Positions 33,724-46,077 of a stretch of DNA of 64,000 nt are shown in pieces. Made by a program: the position numbers and the translations under genes. The stretch spans positions 1,507,501 through 1,571,500 of the forward strand of contig OY821519.1 in the NCBI GenBank assembly GCA_963682025.1, given 5' to 3'. The notes beneath the pieces were generated by a model. It did no database searches. It had not been told where the DNA came from and was given only the letters and a program-made list of their open reading frames with translations. Position 1 is the first letter of the stretch. Every line of letters begins with the position of its first letter. The stretch comes from Cordilura impudica (taxonomy: Eukaryota; Arthropoda; Insecta; Diptera; Scathophagidae).

Positions 33724-36700
33724 CACATTGGGGCCAAATGAATGAAAAGTGGCGATTAATTCAAAATATGAACTTTAAAATTCATGATCGTGTTTGGTAC
33801 CGGGTGAAAGTGGATAAAATTCTGCATCACTAATTGCAAAAATTATACTTTTAAGTTGTTTGCTTTAGTTGAAGTGAGCACTTAAAGTTGAATAATTGTT
33901 ATTTTTTTTGTGCATATTGAAAAAAAGTGAAAATTTTGATATTTCAATTGATAATTTTTTCTATTAATACTTCTAAAAGTTAAATTTTTATAATGGAACC
34001 GTCAACTTCAGGTAGTTTACTATATAGTACATGTTTTTTTGTTTAAATAAATGTTTTAAAAATATTAAATGTTAATAAAATAAAATTAGCCCAAAAATGG
34101 GCTATTTTTGATTTATATATGGAGTTTCAACAACTTTGTTCGTGAGCTTGCGTAAAATCGTCTATATAGTGTTATAATATCAGATCTCAACTAATAAACC
34201 CCAAAATATTTTTTTGCGATTTTTTGCGATTTTTGAGTTATGCTTGTTTTTGTGAAATAACTCAAGATGCTAAAAATCCACAAATATGAAAAAAAAAAAA
34301 AAAACAAAACAAAACATCAAATTGTTTTTACTTTGTTTTGTCATTATTTTCGTTATAGTAGTTGTTATTGTAGCTAAAAAATGTGTTGTTAATTAGAGAT
34401 GGGGGCGTGAGTAACTTTAATTCACGCATGCTCACGTGATTGCGTATGTTGGCTTTATTTACTATGAATAAAACTAATTAAATTATTTTACATGTGTTTA
34501 TGATATTTCAATGAATTTTACTTAAACATTTGTTAATTTTAAATTATTAGAAAATTGTATATGGCACAAGTGCACTATTTTGAAAAATTGAAGGAGGTCA
34601 CGCTCCCATCCCTATTTATTATTGTAATTTATTTGAGTCCTACATAATAACTGTTGGTCATATACATGCATCATACGAGTAAAGTTTTAATTTTGTTTTA
34701 AGCTGGTGATATCAATCTACTAATATAATGATAATACATTTTTAAGAATTTCTATCCATCCGTAGGGTATTATTGATTCGGTACTGACACGTTTATTTAT
34801 TGTTTTAGCTGTCAATGTTTTGTGATGTGATGTTACATATTTAAAGTGTTGTGAAAGTGTAAATTATTCGGTACAGGGTTAAAGGAATTACTTTTTGCAA
34901 ATTTTAAACGAATAGAAATCTTATTAATTTTAGGAACATGTCCCAAAACAATTTTCATTCCTCGTCATGAGTTGCATAATTTTATGAGGAGTGCAGAACC
35001 TAAATCACTTTAGGATAAATTTAAACTTTTGAGATGGGAAGTAATAAAACGTGTCGACCCTTCGGATATGGTAGATTTTATGACAAGGTTTCATAATTTT
35101 TGCTCTAGCTATGAGATTCGGTGGCAAAATTGTCATAGAAAGAATGAAATTTTTGTAAAAAATAATAAGAATTGGCTGGATGCCTCAATCTCATTCAGTC
35201 CACCAGCAGAACCACAACAAAAAAGAGGTCGCAATGATCTCTCATTTGAAGAGTGCAAAGAAAAAACAAAAGTTAAGAAATGTAAAGACATAAGAGATCA
35301 AATTACTTTGCCTGTTTTGGCTTACGCCACACAAATGAGCTTGAGAGCTGTTGGAAAAATAGATGAGTCGAAAATTGTTAAGGAAATAATATCATCTCCA
35401 ACAAAAGCCCAAAAATACCGAAAAAGTATAGAACAGGTACCACCACAGCAGTTAACTCCGGATGAAGCTCTGTCCGTTTTGGTAGAAGCGAAGCTAAGTC
35501 GCCACCAATATAATGTTATTAGAAAGGTTGCACCTGAGAAATTTCCATCATATAAATTGGTCCAAAGAGCTAAGAAAAAATGTTACCCAAAGGGAGAACA
35601 AATGAAAATTTCTGAAACATCAGCGCAAGTTAGCCTACAAGGAATATTGGATCATACCACTGAACGCCTTTTGTCGGTTAAAAATGCAGATTTAAATTCG
35701 TTAGACAACGAAGAAATCGAAAAAATTACTTTATACACTAAGTGGGGCTTTGACGGAAGTTCAGGGCATAGTTCTTACAAACAAGCCTTTCATGACAGTA
35801 ATGCATCTGATTCTTCTGTATTTATTACGTCAATTGTACCATTAAAATTAGTTTGTAAAAACAAAATCATTTGACATAATCCTCGATCGTCTTCAACTAG
35901 GTTTTGCAGGCCATTAAAAATTGAATTTATGAAAGAAACGGTCAACAGTATTAAAACAGAAAGAGAAAGAGTGGAGACAGAAAAAAATGCTCTTATCGAT
36001 ACAGTGATATCAGTTGGAGAAAGAAAGATAAAAGTGAACCACAAACTAATTCTCGTTATGATTGACGGTAAAGTGTGTAACGCGATTACAGACACAAAGT
36101 CCACACAAAAGTGCTACATATGTGGCGCTACCAGCAAGGAGTTCAACAATATTGCACAAATGATTTCTAGAGATTCCAACGTAGACTTCATGGAGTTCGG
36201 TTTGTCTGTCCTACATGGCTGGATAAGATTTTTTGAATGTCTTATTCACTTGGCATATAAACTTCCAATTCAAAAATGGCAGGCAAGAAGTGACGAAGAA
36301 AAAAAAATTATTGCTGAAACTAAAAGTCGTATTCAACGCGAATTTAAAAAGAGAACGGGATTGATCATTGATCAACCAAAACCTGGTTTTGGTAACTCTA
36401 ATGACGGGAATACTGCAAGACGTTTTTTTAAGAATGCAGAAGTATCTGCTGAAATTACTAATATTGATTTAGAGTTGATCAAAAATATGCACACAATATT
36501 AATTGTAGTTTCTAGTGGTATTGAGGTCAACATTGAAAAATTTACAAACTTCGCTAATAACACTGCCAGGCTATTTGTGAAAAAATATCCATGGTACTAT
36601 ATGCCTCCTACTCTTCACAAATATTTTATTCATGGGCCTGAAATTATATCATTATCGCCATTGCCAATTGGTCAGCTAACCGAAGAGTCTCAGGAAGCCA

Positions 36701-37439
36701 GAAATAAAGATTTTAAAAGTTATAGGGAGAATTTTGCCCGTAAATGCAGTCGAGAAAAAACAATGGAAGATATCTTTAATAGATTTCTCTTAAGTTCAGA
36801 TCCGTTTATAACAAGCATGAACAATAGTTCTAAAAAGAAAAAAGAGCTAATGCCAAAATCTGCATTGGAGTTGCTTGTACTTCCCAGCAATCAAAATAGC
36901 AATGATGAAGATGGAGATGAAGATGGAGATGAAGATGAAGATGAAGATGAAGATGGAGATGAAGATTAAGATTATTGTAACGAATTAATTTATGATTATG
37001 AAATTGAATGTGAAGTAAATACTAACATTGAAGGTAATAATGATTATAATAAAAAATTGTTGTTTTCAAAAAAAAAAAAAAAAATAGAATAACCGAATTT
37101 AATTAAATTTTTTTTAAATAGTGTGTTTATGGTTATTTATCAATAAAAAAAACAATTAGATTCTCAAATGTTTCATTTTTGAGCAAAATTTTAAAATTTC
37201 GAGAAAAAAGGTATGATTTTAATTTAAAAATTTTCTAATAAAAATACATATAAAATATTTATTCCTTATTATTTTTAAAAATATTACTTAGGGTTAAAAA
37301 ATGTGTTTTTTCACTCTGTTTTTTTTTAAATGTTGGTTTTTTATGTATTTATAAATATCCATTAATAAAAAATATTTTTTTTTTAAATTATGACTTCTAT
37401 GAATTAATCGCCACTTTTCATGCATTTGGCCCCACTGTG
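33724..37439 (+). mobile_element. Transib transposon, full length (3716 bp), CAACG target duplication
   Basis: Left end CACATTGGGGCCAAATGAAT and right end (reversed) CACAGTGGGGCCAAATGCAT form ~40-bp inverted repeats differing at only two positions in the part I aligned. The 5-bp direct repeat CAACG flanks it perfectly (33719-33723 and 37440-37444). It carries a transposase gene with one intron. The perfect duplication and near-identical ends show a recent insertion. Confidence 0.92.
33993..36969 (+). pseudogene. Transib transposase (RAG1-core relative), two nonsense mutations
   Basis: Exon 1 is 33993-34011 (ATG, MEPSTSG), intron 34012-34933 (GTAGTT...TTTTAG), exon 2 34934-36969; the frame is preserved across the junction and the product would be about 684 residues. 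Landmarks: KWGFDGSSGHSSYKQ (first catalytic D, DGSSG), ILVMIDGKVCNAI (second D), CYICGATSKEF (the CxxC matching the RAG1 zinc-binding CTLC), then HKYFIHGPEII and LPIGQLTEESQEARNKDFK with the final E, like RAG1 W-A-S-E-G-N-E-S-G-N-K. An acidic Asp/Glu repeat tail ends it. Two in-frame stops, TAG at 35011-35013 (probably CAG before) and TGA at 35872-35874 (probably TGG before), inactivate this copy. Confidence 0.9.
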
Positions 37440-37789
37440 CAACGTGTTTCAATAAAGCCGTATGTAATGTAAATCTATGTTCTTTATTAGTTATGAAATT
37501 TTACAGATAAAAAGTGTTTCTATACCGTTATTAGTGGCCGATACGTATCCGATGTTTTTAACCTTATACATATTTTTTATAGTTTTAGCCAGTTCATACA
37601 AAAAAATAACTTTAAAAAGATAACTGGTTTGTCCATCTTAAAGTTATTTCTGATATAATTAATCTCATTAATTTGCATTACACCAAATTGCAATTGAATT
37701 GAAGCGCTTTCAATACACTACATTAAGGATATTCTCTTGATGAATAAAGTGTTATAACATATAAATCGATTGTGTGACTGTCACCCTGT

Positions 37790-38460
37790 CAGCATCAACA
37801 ACGAAATTATATCACACAAAACTATGTCAAGTATCTTGGATTGTATATGGACCGGCGACTGAAAATAAATTGTATTGACTTCTTCGTCCCAAATCGCAAC
37901 TAAGCGTAGAAAATAAAATACAACTGTACAAAGTGATAAGCAAACCAATTTGAACATACCGTATCCATCTCTGGGTACCTGCGAGCAATTCCAATTGGAA
38001 ATTTTACTGAGGTTTCAATCTAAGGCACTGCGGACTATTCTGAGCTCACCATGGTTTGTCAAAAATTACAAAATTCGTAATGATCTCAAAATACCGAAAG
38101 TGAAGGATGAAATCAGAAGGTTTTCAGACAAACATTTAAATAGATTGAGTTATCACTCCATTACATTAGCCGTTTGCTCATTAGATGAAACCAAAGAAAC
38201 AAAAAGATTGAAGAGAATACGTGTGTTAGATCTCCCATTTAGGGAACAAAATTGTAAATATAATTTGATTGATCGATTTGGTTTTATTGAGGCTTTAGAT
38301 GTCTTTTATAAAAGTTTTAACAAACTATAATTTTATGTGAAATCTTAAAACTATATTGTATTATTTTAATATTATTAAAAATACGTGTATGCAACGTGCT
38401 TATACATAAAGTGAAAATTAAATGTTAAGAGTTTTACATTTATTACAATAAAGTCAACTA
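37790..38460 (+). pseudogene. Jockey-type LINE reverse transcriptase, 3' end fragment
   Basis: Frame pieces: VKYLGLYMDRRLK near 37828-37865, then the open frame 37950-38330 with ILLRFQSKALRTILSSPWFV and VKDEIRRFSDKHLNRLSYH. The RFQSK-x-LR-x-I-x-x-x-PW-x-V block is characteristic of the C-terminal end of Jockey-clade non-LTR retrotransposons. Frameshifts separate the parts, and everything upstream (most of RT, endonuclease, ORF1) is missing, as in a 5'-truncated insertion. A 3' UTR probably follows to about 38460. Confidence 0.8.
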
Positions 38461-38552
38461 GTGCCTGCTCCCAGCACTATTAATTATTTGTAGAGTAATT
38501 TCTACATTTAAGAACTTAAATCTAAATTGTAAATATATTGTATAACTAGCTG

Positions 38553-40370
38553 TAACCCGATGCGCTTCGTTACACCCAACGTAGCGAAATGAAAAACTGG
38601 AATACATTTTGTAGAAAATTATTTCATTTATATTTGGCGATTTTTGATTTTTTTGACTATTGTTTTTGCGAGTTTAGATTTAGGCAATTTATAAATGTGG
38701 TGATTTTTGTCTTTGGCGATATTTGCTTTTTTCTTATATTTGATTTTGGCGGTTTTTGTTTTTCGCAATTTTTGATTTTGGCGATTTTCGGCTTTAGCGA
38801 TTTTTGTTTTTTTCCATTATTGATTTTGGCGTTTTTTGACTTGGCGATATTGGTTTTTTGTGCTATTATTTATTGTGGCGAATTTGGTTTTTTTCTATTT
38901 TTGATTTAGGCGATTTTTGTTTTTTTTTTTGGCGATTTTTGATTTTGACGATATTTTTATACCCTATACCACCATTTGGTTTGGGTATAATGACTTTGTG
39001 CTGCTGTTTGTAACTACCAGAAATATTTGATCTACACCCTTTTATTATACCGATCGACTAAGAATCACTTTCAGAATCACTTCCTGAGTCGATTTAGCCG
39101 TCCGTCTGTCCTTCCGTCTGTGTATCCATGTAAACCATGTAATCAACCTGTAGGCAAATATGAATATATTTTGATCAACTTTGGTATATAAGCTTTTATC
39201 GATCATGGGATAAACGCTATTAAAATTGGTGAAATTCGGTCCATGTTCAGACCTAGTCCCCATACAAATGACCCCTATGAAATCGACATAAATTGCCATA
39301 AGATCCAAATTATCATATAGATCTCAGTCAAATTGGGTTTGTATGTGTTTATTATATCCATTAATCAGTGGTCCAAAAATAATACCTATAGGACAATTTT
39401 TAATCATAGGCCCCATATAGAGCTGCTTCCGGATCTTCACTTACATCTATCAAAAAACAAAAATATTACACAGATTTTTCTCAAATTTGGTTTGTATATA
39501 TTTTTTCAAAATATGAGTGACTTTACCAAATATGGTCAGGATGGGTTCATATTTCGACCTATTCCTCATATAAATATACCGTCCGATATGAATTTTTTCA
39601 TATCTGCAGCCAAAAAAAATTAATAACAATGCCACTCAAACTTGGTTTATGCTTATTCTATATCGAATTAGTTGGACCGAAGAGATAGAGTCTCTAAACC
39701 ATAGTATAGCGTATCGTATAGTCGGTCTAGACCGACTATAATTTCTTACTTGTTTTTGATTTGATGTTGACGATTTTTTACTTGGCTATATTTGTTTTTT
39801 TTTTTTTTTGCTGTTTTTAATTGTGGCAATTTTAGTTTTTCTTTTTTTGCAATTTTTGAGGTTTTTTATTTTTGGCGTTTTTTGTTTTTTGCAATATTTG
39901 TTTTTTGCTATTTTCGATTCAAGCAATTTTTGTGTTTGGCGATTTTTGATATAGGCGGTTCTTGATTTTGGCAATTCCGCTCATATTTTCCACGATTACT
40001 CACATTGCTAAGTAATGTACTTGTCAAAAGTTTCATTTTTATAGTACTTCATATTTTTTTATAGGAGGTGCCACGCCCACTGGTCAGATTCTGTCCATAT
40101 TTTGACAGCTACTCACATCAGTAAATTATGAATTCACACAAAAGTGCCAAGGCTTTCACTATTATAGAACTCCAGTTATATGATATAAAATACTTACTTT
40201 GGGGGATATCACGCTCACTGGTCAAATTCCGCCCATTTATTATCGGACTACTCACATTAGTAACTCATGAACTCAGACAAAGTATCAAGGCTTTCACTAT
40301 TACAGTACTTCAGATATATGACATTACATATTTACTTTGTATGGTGGGTGCCACGCCCTTTTAAAATATC
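38553..40370. repeat. Composite repeat: GGCGATTTTTGATTTT minisatellite plus 137-bp tandem units
   Basis: It opens with AGCTGTAACCCGATGCGCTT, then a minisatellite of ~16-base TTTTTGATTTTGGCGA units (38627-38950 and 39765-39975) interrupted by an INE-A. At 39990-40370 there follow about three ~137-bp units: GGTGCCACGCCCACTGGTCA at 40067, GATATCACGCTCACTGGTCA at 40203 and GGTGCCACGCCC at 40344, with CAAGGCTTTCACTATTA shared. Probably one transposon with internal tandem repeats. Confidence 0.7.
38954..39752 (-). mobile_element. INE-A copy, full length, inside the minisatellite
   Basis: Plus strand reads TATACCCTATACCACCATTT first and GTCGGTCTAGACCGACTATA with ATTTCTTACTTG last. The GTCCGTCTGTCC microsatellite is short. 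All middle blocks are present. Confidence 0.85.
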
Positions 40371-42894
40371 AAAAAAAAATATTAGGCATATATCCGGTAC
40401 TTTTTGGATTTTGTACGTCTTCAGGCCAGTTTGCTTTTTAATTTTTCTTACAGAAGTCTTCGAACAATTTGCATTTTGGTCACTTTTCTTTCAGAAATAT
40501 TTGTTTTCTTTGAAAAATGCTTACTTCTTTCCCAGCTATCTTGCGGTCTGAAAATCCACTTTTTCTACAACAACCACCTTTTCTTTTGACAGTCAGAAGC
40601 ACTTTTAATTTTTTGTCTCCAGAGAAAGAGTACTTCGGGATACCTCTGCTGGCCTAGGCAATTGTTTTATAAAAATTTTAATAATACGTTCGGCATATTT
40701 TTTTAATTGTGGATTTATCACGATGTAAGACTTGTTTCATGCTAATATTGGTGTTCCAGATCATTTTAGGAGATACGATTAAGGTAGGGTAATGCTTTAC
40801 AGTGACGAGGCACAGTAAATCTATTTTTATATCTATTTCTTAAACATATTATGCTGTTTTCACCATAAAATGTTCAAAATTTTATAGGATGGAGTGAGGG
40901 AAGCAAAACTAGATTTTTAGAAGGCAAAAATTGTATCTACACTAGACGAAGGAAATTCTATACATCTTTTTCAATTTGTGTCGAAAGGCAATGAACATTG
41001 TATAAAAAAAAAACAGTCATGCAGAGCTAACTAAATTCATGTTCGCACATACTTGACTTGCCACTGGTAAATGTATTTGGTTCGCCTCGAACAATGCATT
41101 GTAATGAATAAGCTTTGCCTTTGAATGGAACAATATTCCCACATATGTAAAACGCCTCGTAAAAGTACTCCTTATATACTTACATACATACATATGTATG
41201 TATACTTTTACCTTGCATGCACATGCATGTAATGCATTGCATTGTAAGATGTCTTAAAAAAACATTAATTAATAAATATATCTAACAAAGGCGATACTAT
41301 TGTTGTTATTATTATGGTATTTGTGGATGTGTAAGAAATTGGTCATTGCTGTTTTGGCTTACGGGCCAATATATATTCATTAGTACAACAACCGAACGTA
41401 CACTAAGAAGGAGCCGGAAACAATGTACATATGTAAACCACAGTCATATTTCCGCCTATTCTAACTATGTTTTCAAAATATATTTTGCAAGACATAAAAT
41501 AACTAAAGCATTCCATTTAAAGCTCATTGTAAAAATGTAAAATTATAAGCCATGTAGTGGACTTTCTCTATTTGAATTAAATGGAAAAAGGAAACAAAAT
41601 CGCATACACTCAAAAAATAATGCACAAATGAATGTTCAGTGGATTCAAAACAAATTATTCTTTTTATTTCAGTTATAGACAACTGAAATAAAACCATAAC
41701 ACAGATTTTCTCTTGTATCTTTTTTCCTTTAGAGAAATACATTTTTTATGATATTATTTAAGTTATAGTCAAAGAATCTGTACAAAATATTAAAACAATC
41801 GGAAAAATTGTTTGTTTCTAAATACAATGCGGGAAGAAATAATTACAATTTATAAAAAAAAAATTAAAATCATACCTACAAAACTACTCCTAGGGAGGCT
41901 GTAATGACAATAAAAATGATCTCGCTTACAATTAAAATGTCCTATAAAAATAACGCCTGAAACTGGGGACAAATAGGACAATTTTCTTCGTCTAATCTCT
42001 CTAACAGAAAAGTTATTGTAAGAAGTCTAAAAAAAAGTGCAGCAGTACATATTTCTATGATGCAAAAATTAACGGATGGATATTCTTAGAAATGTAATGA
42101 GGGAAAAGATCGAGCTCACAAACTCTTTCGAAGTTTGTATAACAAAATTTGGGTGATATTCAATGGTGAATAAAATCTACGTGCATATCAAAATTTTTAT
42201 GTTGCTTATGCTAGAACATAAAAATATATAGACGAATATTATAGACGCAAAAAAGCAAAGTTTGTTAAATAAAATCTTAGTTTACAGGCAATTTGATCGC
42301 GTTCGAAAAGTAGCAATTCGTTTATCCTAACTGATGCTATAAACGCGGATCAAAGAACAGCTGGAAAAGAGGTAAGTTCCATTCTTAAGACAGTACAAAA
42401 TACCCACGTGATTTTGGCCTGCCCATACCTTATTTCACTACAGTAAATCGGCCGTTTCGTGGTAACTAAAAAAAATAATATTTTCCTGAACTTAGACCCT
42501 TCGAAAGATACTTAACTTTGGGTAAAATAGTCATGAAGGACACAAAGCTAGTTGCTAATAATGCCCCAATAGTACATTTACAGCAAGAAATTCACATAAA
42601 ATACCTACTTTTAAGTACCCAATGGAACGAGTTCCAGACAAATTTTAAAATTTTAAAATATATTCTAATAATACTTATATAACTTTCTTGAAAATGTTTT
42701 GTTTACTTCCAAAGTTATTGAAGTTTTAATAACATCAGTCCTTAGGTTTTTAAGTGCATTTCTCGTTTTTAAGTTTTTTTCGAATTTGAAAAAATTTTCT
42801 TACGATTTTTTTTCTTTATTCTGAAAATGTTTGTTTGATATAATGTTATTTCACTTCAAGTTATAAGTATATAAAAAATTGAATTATGAAATAT
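40371..42894. other. Non-coding stretch, 2.5 kb
   Basis: A TACATACATACATATGTATG tract lies near 41180-41205 and GCATGCACATGCATGTAATGC near 41215-41236. I recognise no gene, RNA or transposon here. Confidence 0.45.
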
Positions 42895-43770
42895 GCACGG
42901 TATGCCAAAAGTCACCATGGAGTTTAAAAATTTTATAATTTTTTCGCCTATACATTTTTTATTTTATTTTTTTTTTTTTTCAGATTATATAAATAACACC
43001 TCGAGAATAAGTAATGGAGAGATTCATAACTGAACAAACAACCAGAATAATAGAATTCTATTACTTAAATCACCGATCAATTATTTTAACGCAAAGAGCA
43101 TATCGTCGTCATTTTACCATCAGAATTGCGCCCTCTGGCGCAATGATTATTTGCTTAGTTGATCATCAGCACCAACATGGCATCGTAAGAGTTTTGCCTT
43201 GTATCAGTAGACCACGTTTAACTCGAATAGCGGAAAATATTGAACGTGTAGAGCAAAGCTTTAATGGCACACCAGAAACATCTACCAGAAAGCGTTCTGT
43301 ACAGCTTGGAATGTCTCGTACGTCACTGTTTACTGTTATTCCCACATAAGGTGAAATTGGTGCAAGAATTTAAACCCATGGATTATCGGCAACGTCTAAA
43401 TTTTGCAGTTAAATTTCAACAATTGCCCAGCAATGAAATCAGCTTTATTGAAAATCCGAGTATGACTGATGAAGCTCATTTTCATTTGAATGGTGTTGTT
43501 AATAGGCAGAATTGTAGGTTCTGGAGTTCTCAAAATGCAAGAGCTATTCACTAACGCCAATTGCGCCCCATTAAGTGTACAGAATGGTGTGGCATTATAT
43601 CAGAACATGGTAGAATATTTTTACGTCCTGCCCTTGAAAACAAATCTGAGATGTGGTTTCAGTAGGATGGAGCCACTACCTACACCGCCCAGGGCCGTCA
43701 CTAGGGACGATCTAGTCAGGCCATGGCTCGGGGTATTTTGGTACACAGTAAGAAAAATATATATAAAAAA
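42895..43770 (+). pseudogene. mariner-superfamily transposase, frameshifted, 3'-truncated
   Basis: Methionine at 43014 starts ERFITEQTTRIIEFYYLNHR, SIILTQRAYRRHFTIR and APSGAMI (helix-turn-helix), then TSTRKRSVQLGMSRTSL. After a frameshift near 43335, VKLVQEFKPMDYRQRLNFAV and MTDEAHFHLNGVVNRQNCR follow, where TDEAHF holds the first catalytic D. After another shift, MWFQ-stop-DGATTYTAQG at about 43655-43700 is the second D region. This is the IS630-Tc1-mariner lineage with a Q-x-A-Y-R-R-x-F start common in arthropod genomes. The C-terminal part is missing. Confidence 0.85.
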
Positions 43771-43921
43771 ATGAATATATAAAAAAAACAAATCTGTAAA
43801 TAACGAATGATGACATAAAATAAAAATTATTTTATTTTTTGTTCGATATTTAAATGAAATTAGGCTTTTAAAGTCATGTACTTTTCAATTTTAAATTAAA
43901 GGCATTTATTTAACTTTCATC

Positions 43922-43962
43922 ATCCAACGTTTCGCTGGTATTTTTTCAGCCTCTTCAGGGAT
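43922..43962 (-). ncRNA. Hammerhead ribozyme-like motif, copy A
   Basis: Minus strand: stem I ATCC; core CTGAAGA; stem II with GCTG/CAGC paired and an A-rich loop; core GAAA; palindromic stem III ACGT with T as cleavage base; stem I partner GGAT. The core is complete, but one extra G sits between the core and stem II. A related motif in the opposite orientation lies at 44835-44875, across the INE-A. Confidence 0.55.
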
Positions 43963-43968
43963 TATATT

Positions 43969-44609
43969 GTTATACCCTATACCACTATGTGGTTTGGGTA
44001 TAATGACTTTGTGCTGCTCTTTGTAACTACCAATTGGTATATAAGCTTTTAGCGGCCATAGGATGAACGCTATTGAAATTGGTGAGAATCAGTCCATGTT
44101 CAGACCTAGCGCCCATACAAATGACCCCTATGAAATCGACATAAACTGCCATAAGATCCAAATTGTCATATAGATCTTAGCCAAATTGGGTTTGTATGCG
44201 TTTATTACATCCATTAATGAGTAGTCCGAAAATGATCCCTATGGGACAACTCTTAGTAATAGGCCCCACATATAGCTGCTTCCCGATCTTCACTTAAATC
44301 TATCAAAAAACAAAAATATTGCACTGATTCTTCTCAAATTTTGTTTGTATATATTTTTGCAAAATACAAGAGACTTTACCAAACATAGTCAGGATCGGTC
44401 CATTTTTTGACCTTGTCCCCATATAGATGTAGCATCCGATATGAACTTTTTCATATCTGCAGCCAAAAAAATTAGTAACTTGAGTGGCATAAATTTGGTT
44501 TTTGCTTATTTTCTATATCCAGTTAGTTGGACCGAAGAGATAGTGTTTCTAAAACAGTGTATGGGGTATCGTATGGTCGGTCTAGACCGATTATAATTTT
44601 CGTACTTGT
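43969..44609 (-). mobile_element. INE-A copy with internal deletion
   Basis: Plus strand runs from TATACCCTATACCACTATGT to GGTCTAGACCGATTATAATT and CGTACTTG. The microsatellite and its neighbours are missing: TTTGTAACTACCA joins directly to ATTGGTATATAAGCTTTTAG, a deletion of about 150 bases relative to 38954-39752. Confidence 0.85.
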
Positions 44610-44834
44610 TTTTAATAAATAATTTTTTGTCAAATTTTCTAGAAGGCCAAAACTGTGATACGTAGTGTTAGGAAAATTTTTGCTGTGATATTTTTAATTT
44701 TTAAGTTTATGTCCAAGTATTTTTTAAATTAAATATTTGTTTTTTGTTGTGTTATAAGTACCGTGTAAAACAATTATTATTTTTGAAAACTAAGTACAAA
44801 ATTTGGCAAAAAATTTTTTATTTAATAAAATTTA

Positions 44835-44875
44835 ATCCCTAAAGAGGCTGGAAAAATACCAGTGAAACATTGGAT
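44835..44875 (+). ncRNA. Hammerhead ribozyme-like motif, copy B, degenerate
   Basis: Plus strand: ATCC, then CTAAAGA (the invariant G of CUGANGA is A), stem II with CTGG/CCAG paired, GAAA, decayed stem III ACAT, T, and GGAT. Same 41-base layout as copy A but with a core mutation that should abolish cleavage. Confidence 0.5.
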
Positions 44876-45776
44876 AATATATATATTATATTTTATATAA
44901 GTATGTAGGTATAAAAGAGGTTGAAATTCAGTTGTTCCACCCATCCGAAATAAGGAGATAATTTCCTCAATGAATATGACCTTTCTTATTAAACAATCTG
45001 ACATAAAGATTACAAAATGATCAGAAGAAAAAAACTAAAAAAAATTTTTTTGCTAAAATTTAAAACATTACAAAAATTATTTGGGATGGAAGAGATCAAA
45101 TACTTGTAAGAGGAGAATTTTCTTCCGTTGGAAGTTCTATGTAAGAAATGTAAGTCGCCAATGCGCTTTAAAACGGTTCATATCCGGTTCGAAGGACCAT
45201 GAATAGTTACTTTATGTTATTAAGTAATTATTAAATATTTAATTTGAAATGGGGAATATGATCAAATATTCTACTACATGTGGGATAAAATAGGGTATTA
45301 TGAAGCAACTTACATGTTTATTGGGATAAAGATAAACCTGTAATGCATGTAGTTTTCGTTTGACATTGAAATAATAATTATCGGATGACAATCGGGTGTT
45401 GATTAGTCGAAAATGGTGCTCTCTAAAGCTGGTGATTAGGAGTTGATCAAACGATGGAAGTGCATCTGCCGAGTTGGGCTGCTAACGTCTGTTGCATTGA
45501 AATGCAGAAGGAATAAGAATCTTTTAAAAAACGGAAAAGGCAGGTTTAGTACCATTGGTCAGCATTACACCAAAGTCAGATAAAACTATTTATGTAAAGA
45601 TAATTCTAACGCAGGGTTGCATATAAATTAACGAATCAAATACATTACTACTATTACTACTATTAACAATAGTGAAAATGTAATAAAAAAGTCATGTGAG
45701 TCCGATCACAGGGGAGATGTGTAAACATTTAGTAATTAACGATTTTTTAATGTCACTTTTTTAAAATCAACCAGGA
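44876..45776. other. Non-coding stretch
   Basis: A short CTATTACTACTATTA trinucleotide tract near 45650-45665. No gene recognised. Confidence 0.4.
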
Positions 45777-46060
45777 AGCGTCATCTATGTATCATTTATA
45801 GCAAAAACTTTTTCAGCTAATTCAACAACCCTTTGCTGTAAAACGTAAAAAAATATACCAATATAAACGTATATAAGTGATACATGGATGACGCTTTTAA
45901 AAAAAGTGGCATAAAAAACAATTTTATATCATAATTTTTTCACAAATGTATCTATGTATCACTTATATACTTGTGGGGTTGTTGAATTATGTATATGTTA
46001 TACGTTTATATTGTGAAATTTTTGTCGTTTTGCAGCAAAGGGTTGTTGAATTAACTAAAA
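45777..46060. repeat. Imperfect foldback inverted repeat
   Basis: The left arm (45777-45900) with AATTCAACAACCCTTTGCTG, CAATATAAACGTATA and AAGTGATACATGGATG is the approximate reverse complement of the right arm (45945-46060), which has CATCTATGTATCACTTATAT-type and CAGCAAAGGGTTGTTGAATT words. A related scrap lies at 14500-14620. No coding content; class unknown. Confidence 0.6.
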
Positions 46061-46077
46061 CAATTTTATATAATAAA

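Noticed and set aside
36901..36966. GATGAAGATGGA repeat as an independent microsatellite
   Set aside because: It is in frame and codes for the acidic C-terminal tail of the Transib transposase.
43264..43554. A separate small gene beginning at 43264
   Set aside because: Its content (VKLVQEFKPMDYRQRLNF, TDEAHFHLNG) continues the mariner-type transposase started at 43014, after a frameshift.
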